In this document: positions 18,859-28,684 of the stretch, piece after piece
How positions within the stretch are numbered: the stretch's first letter is position 1
Layout of the letters: each line of letters begins with the position of its first letter
Source of the DNA: Eudoraea chungangensis
GTDB taxonomy: Bacteria > Bacteroidota > Bacteroidia > Flavobacteriales > Flavobacteriaceae
Assembly: GCF_029360665.1 (NCBI RefSeq)
Contig: NZ_JARDUB010000003.1
Location: 496,001 to 560,000, forward strand
Length of the DNA: 64,000 nucleotides
Direction: 5' to 3'
Notes under the pieces: model-generated
The model's input: the letters and a program-made list of their open reading frames with translations, nothing else
What the model was told of the DNA's origin: nothing
Databases searched by the model: none
Made by a program: the position numbers and the translations under genes

Positions 18859-19785
18859 TCACTTGAAATATTTATCCAATACACGAAAAGGGGCTACATT
18901 TATAAGGTCCTGTTGGATTTTTGAAAGATCATTCTTAATTAAGGTAACATCTTCATATAATTCAAACTGTTTTATGGTCCTATCTATTTGAAAATCCCTT
19001 ATAGACAATTCAAAAGGCTCATACTTGTCTATTCCCACAGACGAAAAATAGTCGTAAAATTTAATACTATCTCCTGTTAATGGTTTTTCTAAAATCCTAT
19101 ACCAAAGACTAGGAATTTTATAGGCCTGTGAAACAATAATTCCGTGTAATGAAGTTGAAATTGTAAATTCACATGATAGAATTTGATTAAGAACTTTCTC
19201 TATTGGATCTAACAAATTAACAATTAAAACAGAACTTGAATTAATCCCATTCTTAATCCTATCATAGTGAATATAATGGGGTATTATCCCTAGTTTAAAC
19301 TTAGCCCTGGTTTTAACCTTATAGAGAAGTGGTAATAATAGTGCTGGATCTCCAATTACTTCTGGTGAATTTCTGCCAAGTTCTTTCAATCTATTTTGCG
19401 TATAAACTCCCCTAACTGCTAAGAATTCTGCTTCTGTTATCAAATCATCTCTTCTAATGATTCCGCTTCCCCAAACTTTTGCACTAGAATTTCTATTTAG
19501 TGCAATTACACTTCCTATTCCGATAATAATATCCTTCATAAAAAACTGTTCAATCAAAATTGGAATCTCTCTCAGGGATATATTCCTATTATAAAATCCA
19601 CTCAGACATTTATAAATAAAATCAATTCCCGAAGAAGGAATCAATATTCGATTAATTTCGCAATCTGTCAATCTGGACACAATAAAATGATTTAATTCGT
19701 CACCGAAATTGCCATTCCCAGTTGAAGTCTTAAACCAATATAAATTTATCCTTTGCATAATATTTCTGATAGTAATCTTAAACAA
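18859..19785 (-). CDS. polysaccharide pyruvyl transferase family protein
   Basis: 308 residues. The N-terminal GNGNFGDELNHFIV is the glycine-rich opening of the polysaccharide pyruvyl transferase family (CsaB/WcaK-like); GSGIIRRDD, VRGVYTQNRL and VIGDPALLLP follow, and STSLHGIIVSQAYKIP marks the conserved C-terminal His-containing loop. These enzymes transfer pyruvate from phosphoenolpyruvate to a sugar as a ketal, adding negative charge to a polymer. It is embedded between the flippase and polymerase genes of the operon, so the mature polysaccharide is probably pyruvylated. The acceptor sugar is unknown. Confidence 0.85.
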   Translation of the reverse strand: MFKITIRNIMQRINLYWFKTSTGNGNFGDELNHFIVSRLTDCEINRILIPSSGIDFIYKCLSGFYNRNISLREIPILIEQFFMKDIIIGIGSVIALNRNSSAKVWGSGIIRRDDLITEAEFLAVRGVYTQNRLKELGRNSPEVIGDPALLLPLLYKVKTRAKFKLGIIPHYIHYDRIKNGINSSSVLIVNLLDPIEKVLNQILSCEFTISTSLHGIIVSQAYKIPSLWYRILEKPLTGDSIKFYDYFSSVGIDKYEPFELSIRDFQIDRTIKQFELYEDVTLIKNDLSKIQQDLINVAPFRVLDKYFK

Positions 19786-19883
19786 TTAGTAATTTATTCC
19801 AGTTACTTTTTTTGAGATATATTTACTCAATACCCATTATGAAACAAACTAATCTAATCTCATCATTAACTTCAAAACTATTA

Positions 19884-21350
19884 CTATAAAGCTTCTTTAG
19901 TTGTTTTTTTATACAAAAATACAATTGCTAAGAACAAAGATATTACTAGAAAAGTCGTTATAAAAATTCTATAAACATAACCAATGAATGTAATTTGATT
20001 GACAGTAATTAAGGTTAAAATTATACCCCAAACTATCCACACCCATCGATTATAAAATATATGTGATGGAGATATTTTTTTTTGAATAAAAAAGGGTAAA
20101 AACAGGATGTAATTTGTAACAAATCCAATTAAAAATGAAAGAGCCAATCCAATAGCTCCATGGTCTTTAAGAAAGTAAAATGCAATTAGGATAGTCATAT
20201 AACACTGACCCATACTTAATACGCTTAACCACATCTTATTTTTCATTATTAGATCCCTACTTATACCTCCTTTACTTGAAGTTATTAAAGTATACAAAAT
20301 ACAAATTGACAAAATAGCAGTTACTAATCCGTCATCATATTTACTTCCTAAAATTAACAGGATTATCTCTGGGTAAATAATTAGTGGTAGAGACAATATT
20401 ATTGAAATAATCCAAGGACCATAATAATTAAAAAACTCGGCATTAACACTTAATTTTTCAGTTCTAGATAAAAATAATGGTAATAGCACCTCATTAATAG
20501 ACCCATTAAACATTTGAATCGCAAGTATAAAAATGAGTACCGCATTAAACAACCCTAGCTCCTCATATCCATTAGTTTGATTCACTAGAATTGTATTTAA
20601 AATCCATATTGATGGTGCTATAATAATAGAACTTAACGAGGCTGGCAAAGCGAACTTGTATATTTTTTTTACACTGGATTTCCAATTCTCTAAATTTATG
20701 AATACATCTATTTTTTTAGCCTCTGATCGCAATAAAGCTTGTAATACAAAGGTCACCAAAACAAGCGCAATTAAATTGCCCGTTAACGCACCTGTGACAC
20801 CATATAAATAACCCCCGACACATAATCCAAAAAACATTAAAACACCTCGAATAAGATTTGATATTGAGGTTTGTTTATAAGACTGCATACCCAACAATGC
20901 TCCCATTTGTGTGCTATTGATAGCAATAAAGACTAAACTAAAACTCCCAATAATTAACGGTATCTGAATTGAGCTATTATTTAATAATCGGATAGTAATA
21001 TCCTTAGAAAATACAATAACCAAAGTCGCAATAAGTATACTTAAGATAAGTACCAAAGAAATAGCAGCACCAATTAACGATGAGGTATTTTCTTTATCAA
21101 AATCTTTCAATTCTGATATATACTTTGTAGTGGTCAATCCGATTCCCATTGAGGCAAAAACTAAAAAACTATCAATTGTAGACTTCACCATACTGTATTC
21201 CCCATACTCAAGAATACTCAATATTCTAGCTAAAATAATAGATGCAAAAAAAAGTAAGCCTTTAGACAATATTGAACCTATTGAAATCCAAAATGTACCT
21301 TGTATTACCTTTTTAAAAAAATCGGAAGTGCTAAAATCAAATAGTGTCAA
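19884..21350 (-). CDS. Wzx-like oligosaccharide flippase
   Basis: 488 residues with 12-14 predicted transmembrane helices. The opening 'F.K...GTFWISIGSILSKGLLFFASIILARILSILEYGEYSM' arrangement is the standard start of MATE/MOP-superfamily polysaccharide flippases (RfbX/Wzx). It would move undecaprenyl-linked repeat units from the cytoplasmic to the periplasmic leaflet for the EpsG/Wzy-like polymerase. It follows the asparagine synthase gene after 176 nt of AT-rich non-coding sequence in which I see nothing specific; this is the longest gap inside the operon, so an internal promoter is possible. Confidence 0.92.
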   Translation of the reverse strand: MTLFDFSTSDFFKKVIQGTFWISIGSILSKGLLFFASIILARILSILEYGEYSMVKSTIDSFLVFASMGIGLTTTKYISELKDFDKENTSSLIGAAISLVLILSILIATLVIVFSKDITIRLLNNSSIQIPLIIGSFSLVFIAINSTQMGALLGMQSYKQTSISNLIRGVLMFFGLCVGGYLYGVTGALTGNLIALVLVTFVLQALLRSEAKKIDVFINLENWKSSVKKIYKFALPASLSSIIIAPSIWILNTILVNQTNGYEELGLFNAVLIFILAIQMFNGSINEVLLPLFLSRTEKLSVNAEFFNYYGPWIISIILSLPLIIYPEIILLILGSKYDDGLVTAILSICILYTLITSSKGGISRDLIMKNKMWLSVLSMGQCYMTILIAFYFLKDHGAIGLALSFLIGFVTNYILFLPFFIQKKISPSHIFYNRWVWIVWGIILTLITVNQITFIGYVYRIFITTFLVISLFLAIVFLYKKTTKEAL

Positions 21351-21526
21351 CTATACATAAATTTAAATTTTAAAAAGACTATTTATCCTTTAAGATTTCT
21401 TGTCAGATTGTTTATAAAAAATTAATTGTTTTATTTGTCTATTTGTACAATTCTGTTTCAGTGTTCCCTGAATAAATAGTATTAATATTATAAAAACTTT
21501 TCTTAGCATCTATTTTCCATCATAAA

Positions 21527-23368
21527 CTAATTCACATTCTGTCTATACCATTCTTCTAGAACTATTATGCTCCATAAAGCTAATGACCTATCTCTCCTGC
21601 CTGAATGATGCTCTTTTAGGAGTTCTGAGACAAACTTAAAATTCATTCCCCTTCGCTCTAGACTTTCTTTAGACAAATAAGAGGAAACAAATCCTTGCAG
21701 ATCATTTTTTAACCACATACCCATGGGTGGATTTAACCCTAATTTGGGTTTATTGATAATTTCGTCTGGAACTTTCCCCTCCAATAACTTTTTCATCAAA
21801 TATTTCGTCTTTCCAGATCGAATACGATAGTTTGAAGAAATTGAAGTCATGAATTCTACAAGTCGATGATCAATTAAAGGAGTTCTTACTTCAAAACTAT
21901 TTGCCATACTCATTGAATCTCCATAATATAATAGATTATTAACCAAATAAGTTTTCAAATCTGTAATTGACGTTTTAATAATTAGATTTTTTGTAGGTAT
22001 TGAATTAAATACTTCGGTAACCGCCTTATTAAAATCTAATTGAGTCTTCAATAATAATCTTATCTCCTTAAATGAAAAATAAGCAACCCAATCGTCGTAC
22101 ATTTCATCTTCAGGCTTAGACAAAGAACTAATAAAGGTCTTTACTCTTCTGAACCTGTGATTCCCTGAAGTATCTTCGGAAATCAATTTTAACGCAGGAT
22201 TCAAAACCTTCCAAAAAAACCGAGGTACAAACTTTATTCTATCAAACAAAAGAGTCGCCTCATATCTAGGATAACCTCCAAAAATTTCATCACCACCATC
22301 TCCCGCCAAAGCCACAGAGACATACTTTTTTGTTTCCTTGGTAAGTTCATGAATTAGTATTGCAGTTGGATTCCCAAAAGGCTCATCGAAATGATGTACC
22401 ATTTTGGGCAGCAAACTAGCTACTTTAGGATGTATTATTATTTCAAGATGATTTGTATTAAAGTAATTGGCTATCATCTTTGCATCTCCAGTTTCATCGT
22501 ACTTCTGTGCCCCTTCAAAACCAAGCGTAAATGTATTAATTGGCTTATTGGAGTTTTTTGTCATATAATACAATATGGTTGACGAATCAATGCCTCCAGA
22601 AAGAAATGATCCTAAATCTACATCAGCAATCATTCTATAATTAATTGCCTCATTTAATAGAAAGTCTAATCTATCAAGAACTTCACGCTCTTTTAAATGC
22701 AAATTTAATCCAATAGAATCATCACAATTCCAGTATCTAGTGATTGTTAAGGTCCCTTTTGAAAAATTAAAGAAGTGAGCCGGTTCTAGTTTGCTTATTT
22801 CATTATAAATAGAGTCAGGTGAGGAAACATATAAATATCTCAGATACTGCCCTACAGCATGAAAATTAAGAGATAAACCACTTATTAACTCCTTAATTAC
22901 TTTGATTTCAGATGCAAAGGCGAAATTTTTACCTCGTGTATAATAGACAAAAGGTTTAATTCCTAATCGATCACGAGCTCCAAAAAGTATATCATTTTTG
23001 ATATCATAAACAGTAAAAGCAAACATGCCTATAAAATCTTCCAGACATTTTTCTTTTTTCTCAATGTAATTGTAAAGAACAACTTCAGTGTCTGAAGTTG
23101 TTCTAAATGAATACTTGGTTTGTAATCGTTTCCTTATTTCTTTATGATTATATACTTCCCCATTATAAACAATTACAAAATTTCCGCAAGTCGATACGAA
23201 TGGTTGATGAGCTTCCTCTGATAAATCAATAATTGAAAGTCGATTATGACCTAAAGTAAATTTACCAAAACGTTGTGCAAATGCATTATCAGGCCCTCGA
23301 TAGCTAGCCACATCTAAATAGCTAGTGGCAAGGCCCACATTAAAATTAAAACCTATTATTCCACACAT
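21527..23368 (-). CDS. asnB: asparagine synthase (glutamine-hydrolysing)-like amidotransferase
   Basis: 613 residues, full length. Class II glutaminase domain with catalytic Cys2 (MCGIIGF), RGPD (24-27), RLSIIDLS (43-50) and NGEVYNH; C-terminal synthetase domain with the ATP pyrophosphatase loop SGGIDSS (257-263) and GDGGDEIFGGYPRY. In a polysaccharide locus such homologues probably amidate the carboxyl of a uronic acid in the repeat unit, although plain asparagine synthesis cannot be excluded from sequence. The context (second gene after the WecA-like transferase, flippase next) favours the former. The symbol reflects family, not proven function. Confidence 0.9.
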   Translation of the reverse strand: MCGIIGFNFNVGLATSYLDVASYRGPDNAFAQRFGKFTLGHNRLSIIDLSEEAHQPFVSTCGNFVIVYNGEVYNHKEIRKRLQTKYSFRTTSDTEVVLYNYIEKKEKCLEDFIGMFAFTVYDIKNDILFGARDRLGIKPFVYYTRGKNFAFASEIKVIKELISGLSLNFHAVGQYLRYLYVSSPDSIYNEISKLEPAHFFNFSKGTLTITRYWNCDDSIGLNLHLKEREVLDRLDFLLNEAINYRMIADVDLGSFLSGGIDSSTILYYMTKNSNKPINTFTLGFEGAQKYDETGDAKMIANYFNTNHLEIIIHPKVASLLPKMVHHFDEPFGNPTAILIHELTKETKKYVSVALAGDGGDEIFGGYPRYEATLLFDRIKFVPRFFWKVLNPALKLISEDTSGNHRFRRVKTFISSLSKPEDEMYDDWVAYFSFKEIRLLLKTQLDFNKAVTEVFNSIPTKNLIIKTSITDLKTYLVNNLLYYGDSMSMANSFEVRTPLIDHRLVEFMTSISSNYRIRSGKTKYLMKKLLEGKVPDEIINKPKLGLNPPMGMWLKNDLQGFVSSYLSKESLERRGMNFKFVSELLKEHHSGRRDRSLALWSIIVLEEWYRQNVN

Positions 23369-23499
23369 AGTTACAATAATGATTCAACATACCATTCCAA
23401 TTAAAAATGTATGTCGGATATAAGAACTCAATGATTTTAATGAAAAAATCTAATAGTCAATTATTATAAATGTGATAAGAGTTTATAAAAAATCAAATC

Positions 23500-24852
23500 T
23501 TAATAATCGGTCTCCACTGACTTTCGTCCTTTTAAAATTTTTACTTCTCTTAAATTTCTTTCTTTAGACTTTACTAGCTCTTTGATCCGCTTATCACCTA
23601 TTAGCCAGGTTTTGACTTTATCTGCATTTAATACCGTTGGGGTATACTTCTTTTTTCTGTTTAATTTAGATAAGGACTTAGTTGCACCTTCTCTTACTAA
23701 ACTATCCTGAGGTTTTAGACTTATAACTTTACCCTGATTAATTTTAGTTGAAACGACATCTGGTGATTTGGTCCATTTATTTACAGAATTCACCCTATAA
23801 AGCGCCGTATACAAGAATGAACCAAGAAGTACAGTAATAACTAATTGGAGGTTTATTTCTAAATCTTTTACAAGAATAGCCAGTTCTATCACTAAGACAT
23901 TGGCAATCGCTAAAAAAATCGTCGCCTGCTTATGATTTAAGCCGCCATCTATCAAGATGTGATGAATATGATTCCTGTCTGGGCTAAATGGACTTCTGCC
24001 TTCTCTGGCTCTTATAATAAATACTCTCAGAGTATCCAATAGCGGAAATGACAAAACTGCCAATAAGACTATTGGTGCATTAGAAATGCCAAATACATCC
24101 GTAAGCTGGTTTAGCTGTAAAAAATAAACGCCCTGATAAGCCAGTAAAAATCCTAATACCATAGAACCTGAGTCTCCCATAAAAAGCTTACGGGATTTGG
24201 ACAAATTAAATAGTAAAAATCCAACTACTGCCCCAAAAGCACTAAAAGAAACTATAGCCGAAAAGAATTGGTCATTAAGCACAGAAAACACCCCAAATGT
24301 TGCACAGGAAATAAGCGCTATAGTGCCGGCCAAACCATCTATACCGTCGATTAAATTAAAGGCATTGATAACCAGTATAAAAACAAAAAGTGTAAATAAA
24401 ACAGAAATAACATAAGGCAAAGTCCCAACACCTAAGAGTCCTTCAAGACTTTCAATACGGATATCCGTAATAAAGATTACCATTGCCGATACGGTAAGCT
24501 GTCCTAAAAACTTTTTCTTAGGTGCAAGGGCAATAAGATCGTCCTTAATTCCCAAAAACAAAAGAATCATAGTCGCAAGACCCAAGGTGACTAACTTTAT
24601 AAGCTCTGCCCGTTGTAAATCTGCTAAAATTGCAATTAACACCGCAGATATAAAAAAAGCAACATATAACCCTACACCCCCAAGAGTTGGTGTTTTAAAA
24701 CTATGACTGCTCCTTTCCTCTGGTTCATCCATTAAATTCTTAGTCCGTACCGTATAAATAATTACCGGGTATATCCTAACCGCCAGTACAAAGGCTAAAA
24801 TAGCCGACAGGGAAGAGAGTAGGTATAGGTTGGTCGTTAATTCGCTTAACAA
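23500..24852 (-). CDS. WecA/MraY-type undecaprenyl-phosphate sugar-1-phosphate transferase
   Basis: 450 residues, with about eleven membrane helices. Family motifs: GGVGLYVAF (after helix 1), GIKDD (101-105), the NAFNLIDGIDGLAG block (163-176), FMGDSGS (224-230) and the basic DRNHIHH loop (about 290-297). It transfers an N-acetylhexosamine-1-phosphate (GlcNAc by analogy with WecA) to undecaprenyl phosphate, starting repeat-unit synthesis. A cytoplasmic, Lys/Arg-rich C-terminal extension of about 90 residues beyond the last helix is longer than in typical WecA. It is the first gene of the minus-strand polysaccharide operon. Confidence 0.92.
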   Translation of the reverse strand: MLSELTTNLYLLSSLSAILAFVLAVRIYPVIIYTVRTKNLMDEPEERSSHSFKTPTLGGVGLYVAFFISAVLIAILADLQRAELIKLVTLGLATMILLFLGIKDDLIALAPKKKFLGQLTVSAMVIFITDIRIESLEGLLGVGTLPYVISVLFTLFVFILVINAFNLIDGIDGLAGTIALISCATFGVFSVLNDQFFSAIVSFSAFGAVVGFLLFNLSKSRKLFMGDSGSMVLGFLLAYQGVYFLQLNQLTDVFGISNAPIVLLAVLSFPLLDTLRVFIIRAREGRSPFSPDRNHIHHILIDGGLNHKQATIFLAIANVLVIELAILVKDLEINLQLVITVLLGSFLYTALYRVNSVNKWTKSPDVVSTKINQGKVISLKPQDSLVREGATKSLSKLNRKKKYTPTVLNADKVKTWLIGDKRIKELVKSKERNLREVKILKGRKSVETDY

Positions 24853-25430
24853 GATTATTTAAAATTTAAGGCTCTATTTAATTCGGACAAAAAACTTATC
24901 CTCAACTATTCTGGTCTTTTTACAATCGAATTTTCACTTATTACCTAAACAAAAACCAATCTAATTCCTTTTCCAGGGGATCTAAAAGGAAAATTAATCC
25001 ATTTATTATCAAGGGTTTATATTTATTCGACAACTCGGAGGGCAATTCCGTTTAGTTGTATCACAAAACCCGGACAAACTGTATTAAACACGAATTCAAA
25101 AGACTTCTAGACAATAGTAAATACTATATCAACATTCCGAAGTTCTCGTTTTATCGCCGTGTAAAATTATTCATTAATCAACCAAATTGTCTAAAGAGAA
25201 GGAAGCTTTTATAAACAACTTATTAAGAGGTTTTGGATAAATACCGTAGCTCCATTTAAAAATAAAAAAATGCTACGGTTCTTTTCAATTTTCGGCTTTT
25301 AAAAAAAATTAAGATCCTATAAATCAACACTCTACACAATAAATTCATCCATCTATACAATTCTGGCTTAAGCTAACTATCTATGGTATTTATTTGGTGT
25401 AGAAAACTATAATTAGCATAAAACACTAAT
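24853..25430. other. 578-nt intergenic region between divergent genes
   Basis: This is the longest gene-free stretch in the window, separating the start of the polysaccharide operon (minus) from a small exported protein (plus). It is AT-rich and I found no open frame worth reporting, no tRNA-like fold and no exact TAnnTTTG promoter element on either strand. One clear inverted repeat is present (25243-25279). The length suggests a long leader or several regulatory sites ahead of the polysaccharide operon. Confidence 0.6.
25243..25279. repeat. 8-bp inverted repeat in the polysaccharide operon upstream region
   Basis: ACCGTAGC (25243-25250) and GCTACGGT (25272-25279) are perfect reverse complements separated by a 21-nt A/T-rich loop. 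Read on the plus strand the second arm is followed by TCTTTTC, weakly terminator-like; no plus-strand gene precedes it. It may be an operator or leader hairpin about 390 nt upstream of the WecA-like start. No function is shown. Confidence 0.4.
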
Positions 25431-26156
25431 ATGAAAACTACTCTTCTAAGCTTTGCCTCGCTCTTTATTTGCGTCATCCTTAATGCTCAGAATAGCCTCA
25501 GTGGAACTCTGGCAGATTGGGACAATCCAAAGGCAGAAATTATTACAGGAATGCATAAGCCTCTTGCTATTGGAGACATAGACGACAAAGGAAATTTTTT
25601 GATTGAATTAGATGCGGCTTTAGCCCAAAGCATTAGAAAAGATATTAAAGGATTCAATGAAGCATCGGATGAATGGAAGACTAGTCTAAACTCCATTGAC
25701 CAAAGTTTTAAGTGCCATACGGAAACCGTTGAAACCTTGAATGGCGAACAGCTAATTTTAAGTCTAACCACCTTTGGTATGTTTAATATAGCTGATATTC
25801 CTGCTCAAAAAATGTATGGTAGCTTTATGATGGTAAATTCTAAATCCTTTGCTGAAGGAGTCAAAGCCTTTGGAAAATACCAAAACAAGGAGGGCTACTA
25901 TATTGATATGTACTATTTTGAAGAGGCTGCAACAGTGAAAGGCTCTTGTGGGATGGATTCCTATACCATATCCGGCGAAATGTATGAGGCTAAAAACGTT
26001 TACGAGCTTAACTTTAAACCTGGATGGAACATTGTTCAATATCAGGTTACGGAGATATTTAGGGATAAAGATGGCCTGACTTATGAAAAAACCATCGTGT
26101 GGAAGACCCTAGATAAATTACCCAAGGATCTGCAGTTTGTATATTTTCCTAAATAA
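25431..26156 (+). CDS. exported protein of unknown function
   Basis: 241 residues with a clear signal peptide (about 1-20, ending LNAQ). I do not recognise a family. The mature part opens with a short beta-rich stretch containing GDIDDKGNFLIELD, reminiscent of the carboxypeptidase-regulatory-like opening of many Bacteroidota secreted proteins. It then has two Cys residues (CHTETVE and GSCGMDSY) that could pair after export, and ends in a strand-rich region (EIFRDKDGLTYEKTIVWKTLD). Its last 8 nt overlap the end of the convergent hydroxyacid oxidase gene, so the two transcripts must run into each other. It stands alone on this strand. Confidence 0.75.
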   Translation: MKTTLLSFASLFICVILNAQNSLSGTLADWDNPKAEIITGMHKPLAIGDIDDKGNFLIELDAALAQSIRKDIKGFNEASDEWKTSLNSIDQSFKCHTETVETLNGEQLILSLTTFGMFNIADIPAQKMYGSFMMVNSKSFAEGVKAFGKYQNKEGYYIDMYYFEEAATVKGSCGMDSYTISGEMYEAKNVYELNFKPGWNIVQYQVTEIFRDKDGLTYEKTIVWKTLDKLPKDLQFVYFPK

Positions 26157-27306
26157 GATGCTTGGGTAAATCGCTTACCTGGGTACAGCCCAATTGTTCC
26201 ATTACTTGGGACAATTGTGTCTGAAGCAAAGAAATAGTATGATCTCCTCCTTTTTTGCCTAAAGCAGATACACCATACATAAAAGACCTGCCCATAAAGG
26301 TGAATTGAGCTCCACTGGCCAAAGACCGCGCTACGTCCGGTCCCGAACGTATACCGCTGTCCATCATTACCTTAATATCCGAACCGTACTCTTTGGCAAT
26401 GCGAGTTAAGGGTTTTATGGTAGACTCTCCGGCGTCTAGCTGTCTGCCGCCATGATTAGAGACAATAATACCATCTAAACCAAGCTTAATTGCCTTTGCT
26501 GCATCTACTTCTGTAGCCACTCCTTTTAGTACAATCTTCCCTTTCCAGCTATCTCGTATAGGTGCAATTTTTTCTTCGTTCATTCGCTTGGAAAACATAG
26601 CGTCCATAAAAAGTCCTAAATGTTTTAGATTTAAGTTTTTGGGCATATACGGCTTCAAAGTTTCAAAATTAGGTTGGCCGTTAAGCAATGTCTCCCATGC
26701 CCATTGTGGCCTTCCAAATATCTGGACAAAATTAGATAGAGTCATTTTTGGAGGCATCGACAAGCCGTTCTGGATTTCCTTGGCTCTAAATCCAAAGGTT
26801 GGCACGTCACAAAGCAAAACCAACACCTCACATCCTGCTGCTTCTGCCCTCTTTAACATATCATTCCGAACCTCATTTTCTGTGGGATGGTATAACTGAA
26901 ACCATGCTCTTCCTTCTGTTATTTCCGACGCTTTTTCTATGCTCATTGTAGTCACTGTACTGAGAATAAAAGGAATGTTGTAATCCAAAGACGCTTTGGC
27001 CAATATTTCTGAAGCCTTAGGCCACATAAGCCCTTGAAGTCCTACTGGAGCAATACCAAAAGGAGAATCATAAGTCCGCCCAAAAAGTTCAGTTTGTAAG
27101 GAGAGACCCGGATATTTGGTTAAATAATCCGGTTTTAATTCTACCTGTCTTATTTCATCGGTATTCTTTTTTATATTGACTTCTTCATTGCATCCACCAT
27201 CCAGATAATCAAAAGCAAATCCGGGAATTCTCTTCTTGGCTTTCGCCCTTAAGGCTTCTATTGAGGGATATCTCGAATCAAATTTAATACGTTTGGCGTT
27301 TCTCAT
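26149..27306 (-). CDS. FMN-dependent alpha-hydroxy acid oxidase/dehydrogenase (L-lactate dehydrogenase-like)
   Basis: 385 residues, the normal size for the LldD / glycolate oxidase family, a TIM barrel binding FMN. Visible markers: FDYLDGG near the N-terminus, the FGIAPVGLQGL strand, FQLYHP, and the catalytic signature SNHGGRQLD containing the proton-abstracting His, followed by MDSGIRSG and FMGR for FMN phosphate binding. It oxidises an L-2-hydroxyacid. As last gene of the deoxysugar operon, its likely substrate is L-lactate, one product of the non-phosphorylated L-fucose route; that assignment is inferred from context. Confidence 0.88.
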   Translation of the reverse strand: MRNAKRIKFDSRYPSIEALRAKAKKRIPGFAFDYLDGGCNEEVNIKKNTDEIRQVELKPDYLTKYPGLSLQTELFGRTYDSPFGIAPVGLQGLMWPKASEILAKASLDYNIPFILSTVTTMSIEKASEITEGRAWFQLYHPTENEVRNDMLKRAEAAGCEVLVLLCDVPTFGFRAKEIQNGLSMPPKMTLSNFVQIFGRPQWAWETLLNGQPNFETLKPYMPKNLNLKHLGLFMDAMFSKRMNEEKIAPIRDSWKGKIVLKGVATEVDAAKAIKLGLDGIIVSNHGGRQLDAGESTIKPLTRIAKEYGSDIKVMMDSGIRSGPDVARSLASGAQFTFMGRSFMYGVSALGKKGGDHTISLLQTQLSQVMEQLGCTQVSDLPKHLI

Positions 27307-27344
27307 AATACCGACTGATTTTTCATCTTAATTATACATCCAAT

Positions 27345-28667
27345 TTAGCTTTTTTCTCCAAAATTTATACTGGTACGATAACCATATAAGGCTACCACTA
27401 AAAAACAAATTAATGGAAGTATAAAGGAAAAATTGACTTCCGCAACGCCTAAAATCGTTGTATCCGCGTAATTAGGACCACCAATATCTAATATAAGGCC
27501 TTGTAAAATAGGCATAAAAGCGCCTCCAACAATTGCCATAACCAAAAAAGCAGAAGCTGGTTTGGCATCTTCCCCCAAACCCTGCAAGGCAATTCCATAG
27601 ATTGTAGGAAACATTAAAGACATACAAAAGGAGATTAAAACTAAACTATAAAGCCCCGTTATTCCTTCTATAAAAATAGCCCCGATGGCGAAGACAACTG
27701 CTCCAAAAGATAAAATCATTAGTAATTTTCCCGAATTCATGAAATTTAAAAGATAGGTACACAAAAACCGACCTAACAAAAATATCCCCAAAGCTATATA
27801 GGCGTAATTTACGGCCTGTTGATTACTAATTCCAATATTTTCTGCATATTGATAAATATAGGTCCAGCACATAATTTGTGCTCCCACATAAAACAATTGT
27901 GCCAAAACTCCTCCATAAAAGCGTTCCTTTTTAAATATTCGCTGAATGGATTCTTTCATACTTGGGCCGTCTGCCTCCTTTTTTTCTGGCATTTTTACAA
28001 TACTGATTAGCATAAACATAAGGAGAACAAAAAATCCTAAAGCCACATATGGGTCCCTGATAACGAGTAAATCCGAAGTTTTTATAGCCGCCTTGGCCGT
28101 TGCGGAAAGGCTATCATAAATTGGCTGTCCGTCTGCGTCTAAATTATCAGACTGAAGAGCTCCTAAAATAAATGTTTGTGCTACAAATAATCCTGAAAGG
28201 GCACCGATGGGATTAAAGGCCTGAGCAAGATTTAATCTCTGGGTAGCAGTTTCTTCTGTTCCCATAGATAAGATAAAGGGGTTTGCAGTGGTCTCTAAAA
28301 ACGCCAACCCAAAAGTTAAGATATAAAGTGCCAGTAAAAAGAATATATAACTCTCCATGGAGGCGGCCGGATAAAAAAGTAGGGCGCCGAGGGCGTAAAG
28401 TGCAAGTCCCACCAGAATCCCTATTTTATAAGTAAACTTCTTAACCACATAAGCCGCCGGCAAGGCCATAGTGAAATACCCCCCATAAAATGCAGCCTGC
28501 ACCCAGGAAGCCTGTGTATTATTCAATTCTAATATTTTTTTAAATGCCGATACCATAGGATTTGTAATATCATTGGCAAACCCCCATAGCGCAAAAAGTG
28601 AGGTTATTAGGATAAAGGGTAATAGCATTTGTCTTGATACTATAGGGCTCTTGTTCACTGAGTTCAT
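27345..28667 (-). CDS. fucP: FucP-like sugar:proton symporter (MFS)
   Basis: 440 residues with 12 predicted transmembrane helices. The opening 'LLPFILITSLFALWGFANDITNPMVSAFKKILELNN.QASWVQAAFYGGYF' order, in particular WGFANDITNPMV, is the FucP (L-fucose permease) subfamily signature of the major facilitator superfamily. The second half shows LMFPTIYGIALQGLGEDAKPASAFLVMAIVGGA, also FucP-like. It would import L-fucose or a related 6-deoxy or galactose-type sugar across the inner membrane. It is flanked by a short-chain dehydrogenase (17 nt) and a hydroxyacid oxidase (38 nt) in one operon. Confidence 0.9.
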   Translation of the reverse strand: MNSVNKSPIVSRQMLLPFILITSLFALWGFANDITNPMVSAFKKILELNNTQASWVQAAFYGGYFTMALPAAYVVKKFTYKIGILVGLALYALGALLFYPAASMESYIFFLLALYILTFGLAFLETTANPFILSMGTEETATQRLNLAQAFNPIGALSGLFVAQTFILGALQSDNLDADGQPIYDSLSATAKAAIKTSDLLVIRDPYVALGFFVLLMFMLISIVKMPEKKEADGPSMKESIQRIFKKERFYGGVLAQLFYVGAQIMCWTYIYQYAENIGISNQQAVNYAYIALGIFLLGRFLCTYLLNFMNSGKLLMILSFGAVVFAIGAIFIEGITGLYSLVLISFCMSLMFPTIYGIALQGLGEDAKPASAFLVMAIVGGAFMPILQGLILDIGGPNYADTTILGVAEVNFSFILPLICFLVVALYGYRTSINFGEKS

Positions 28668-28684
28668 TGGAATTATTGGTTAAT

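Noticed and set aside
21351-21526. Possible small gene or tRNA in the gap between the flippase and asparagine synthase genes
   Set aside because: AT-rich with no cloverleaf-like pairing and no convincing frame on either strand.
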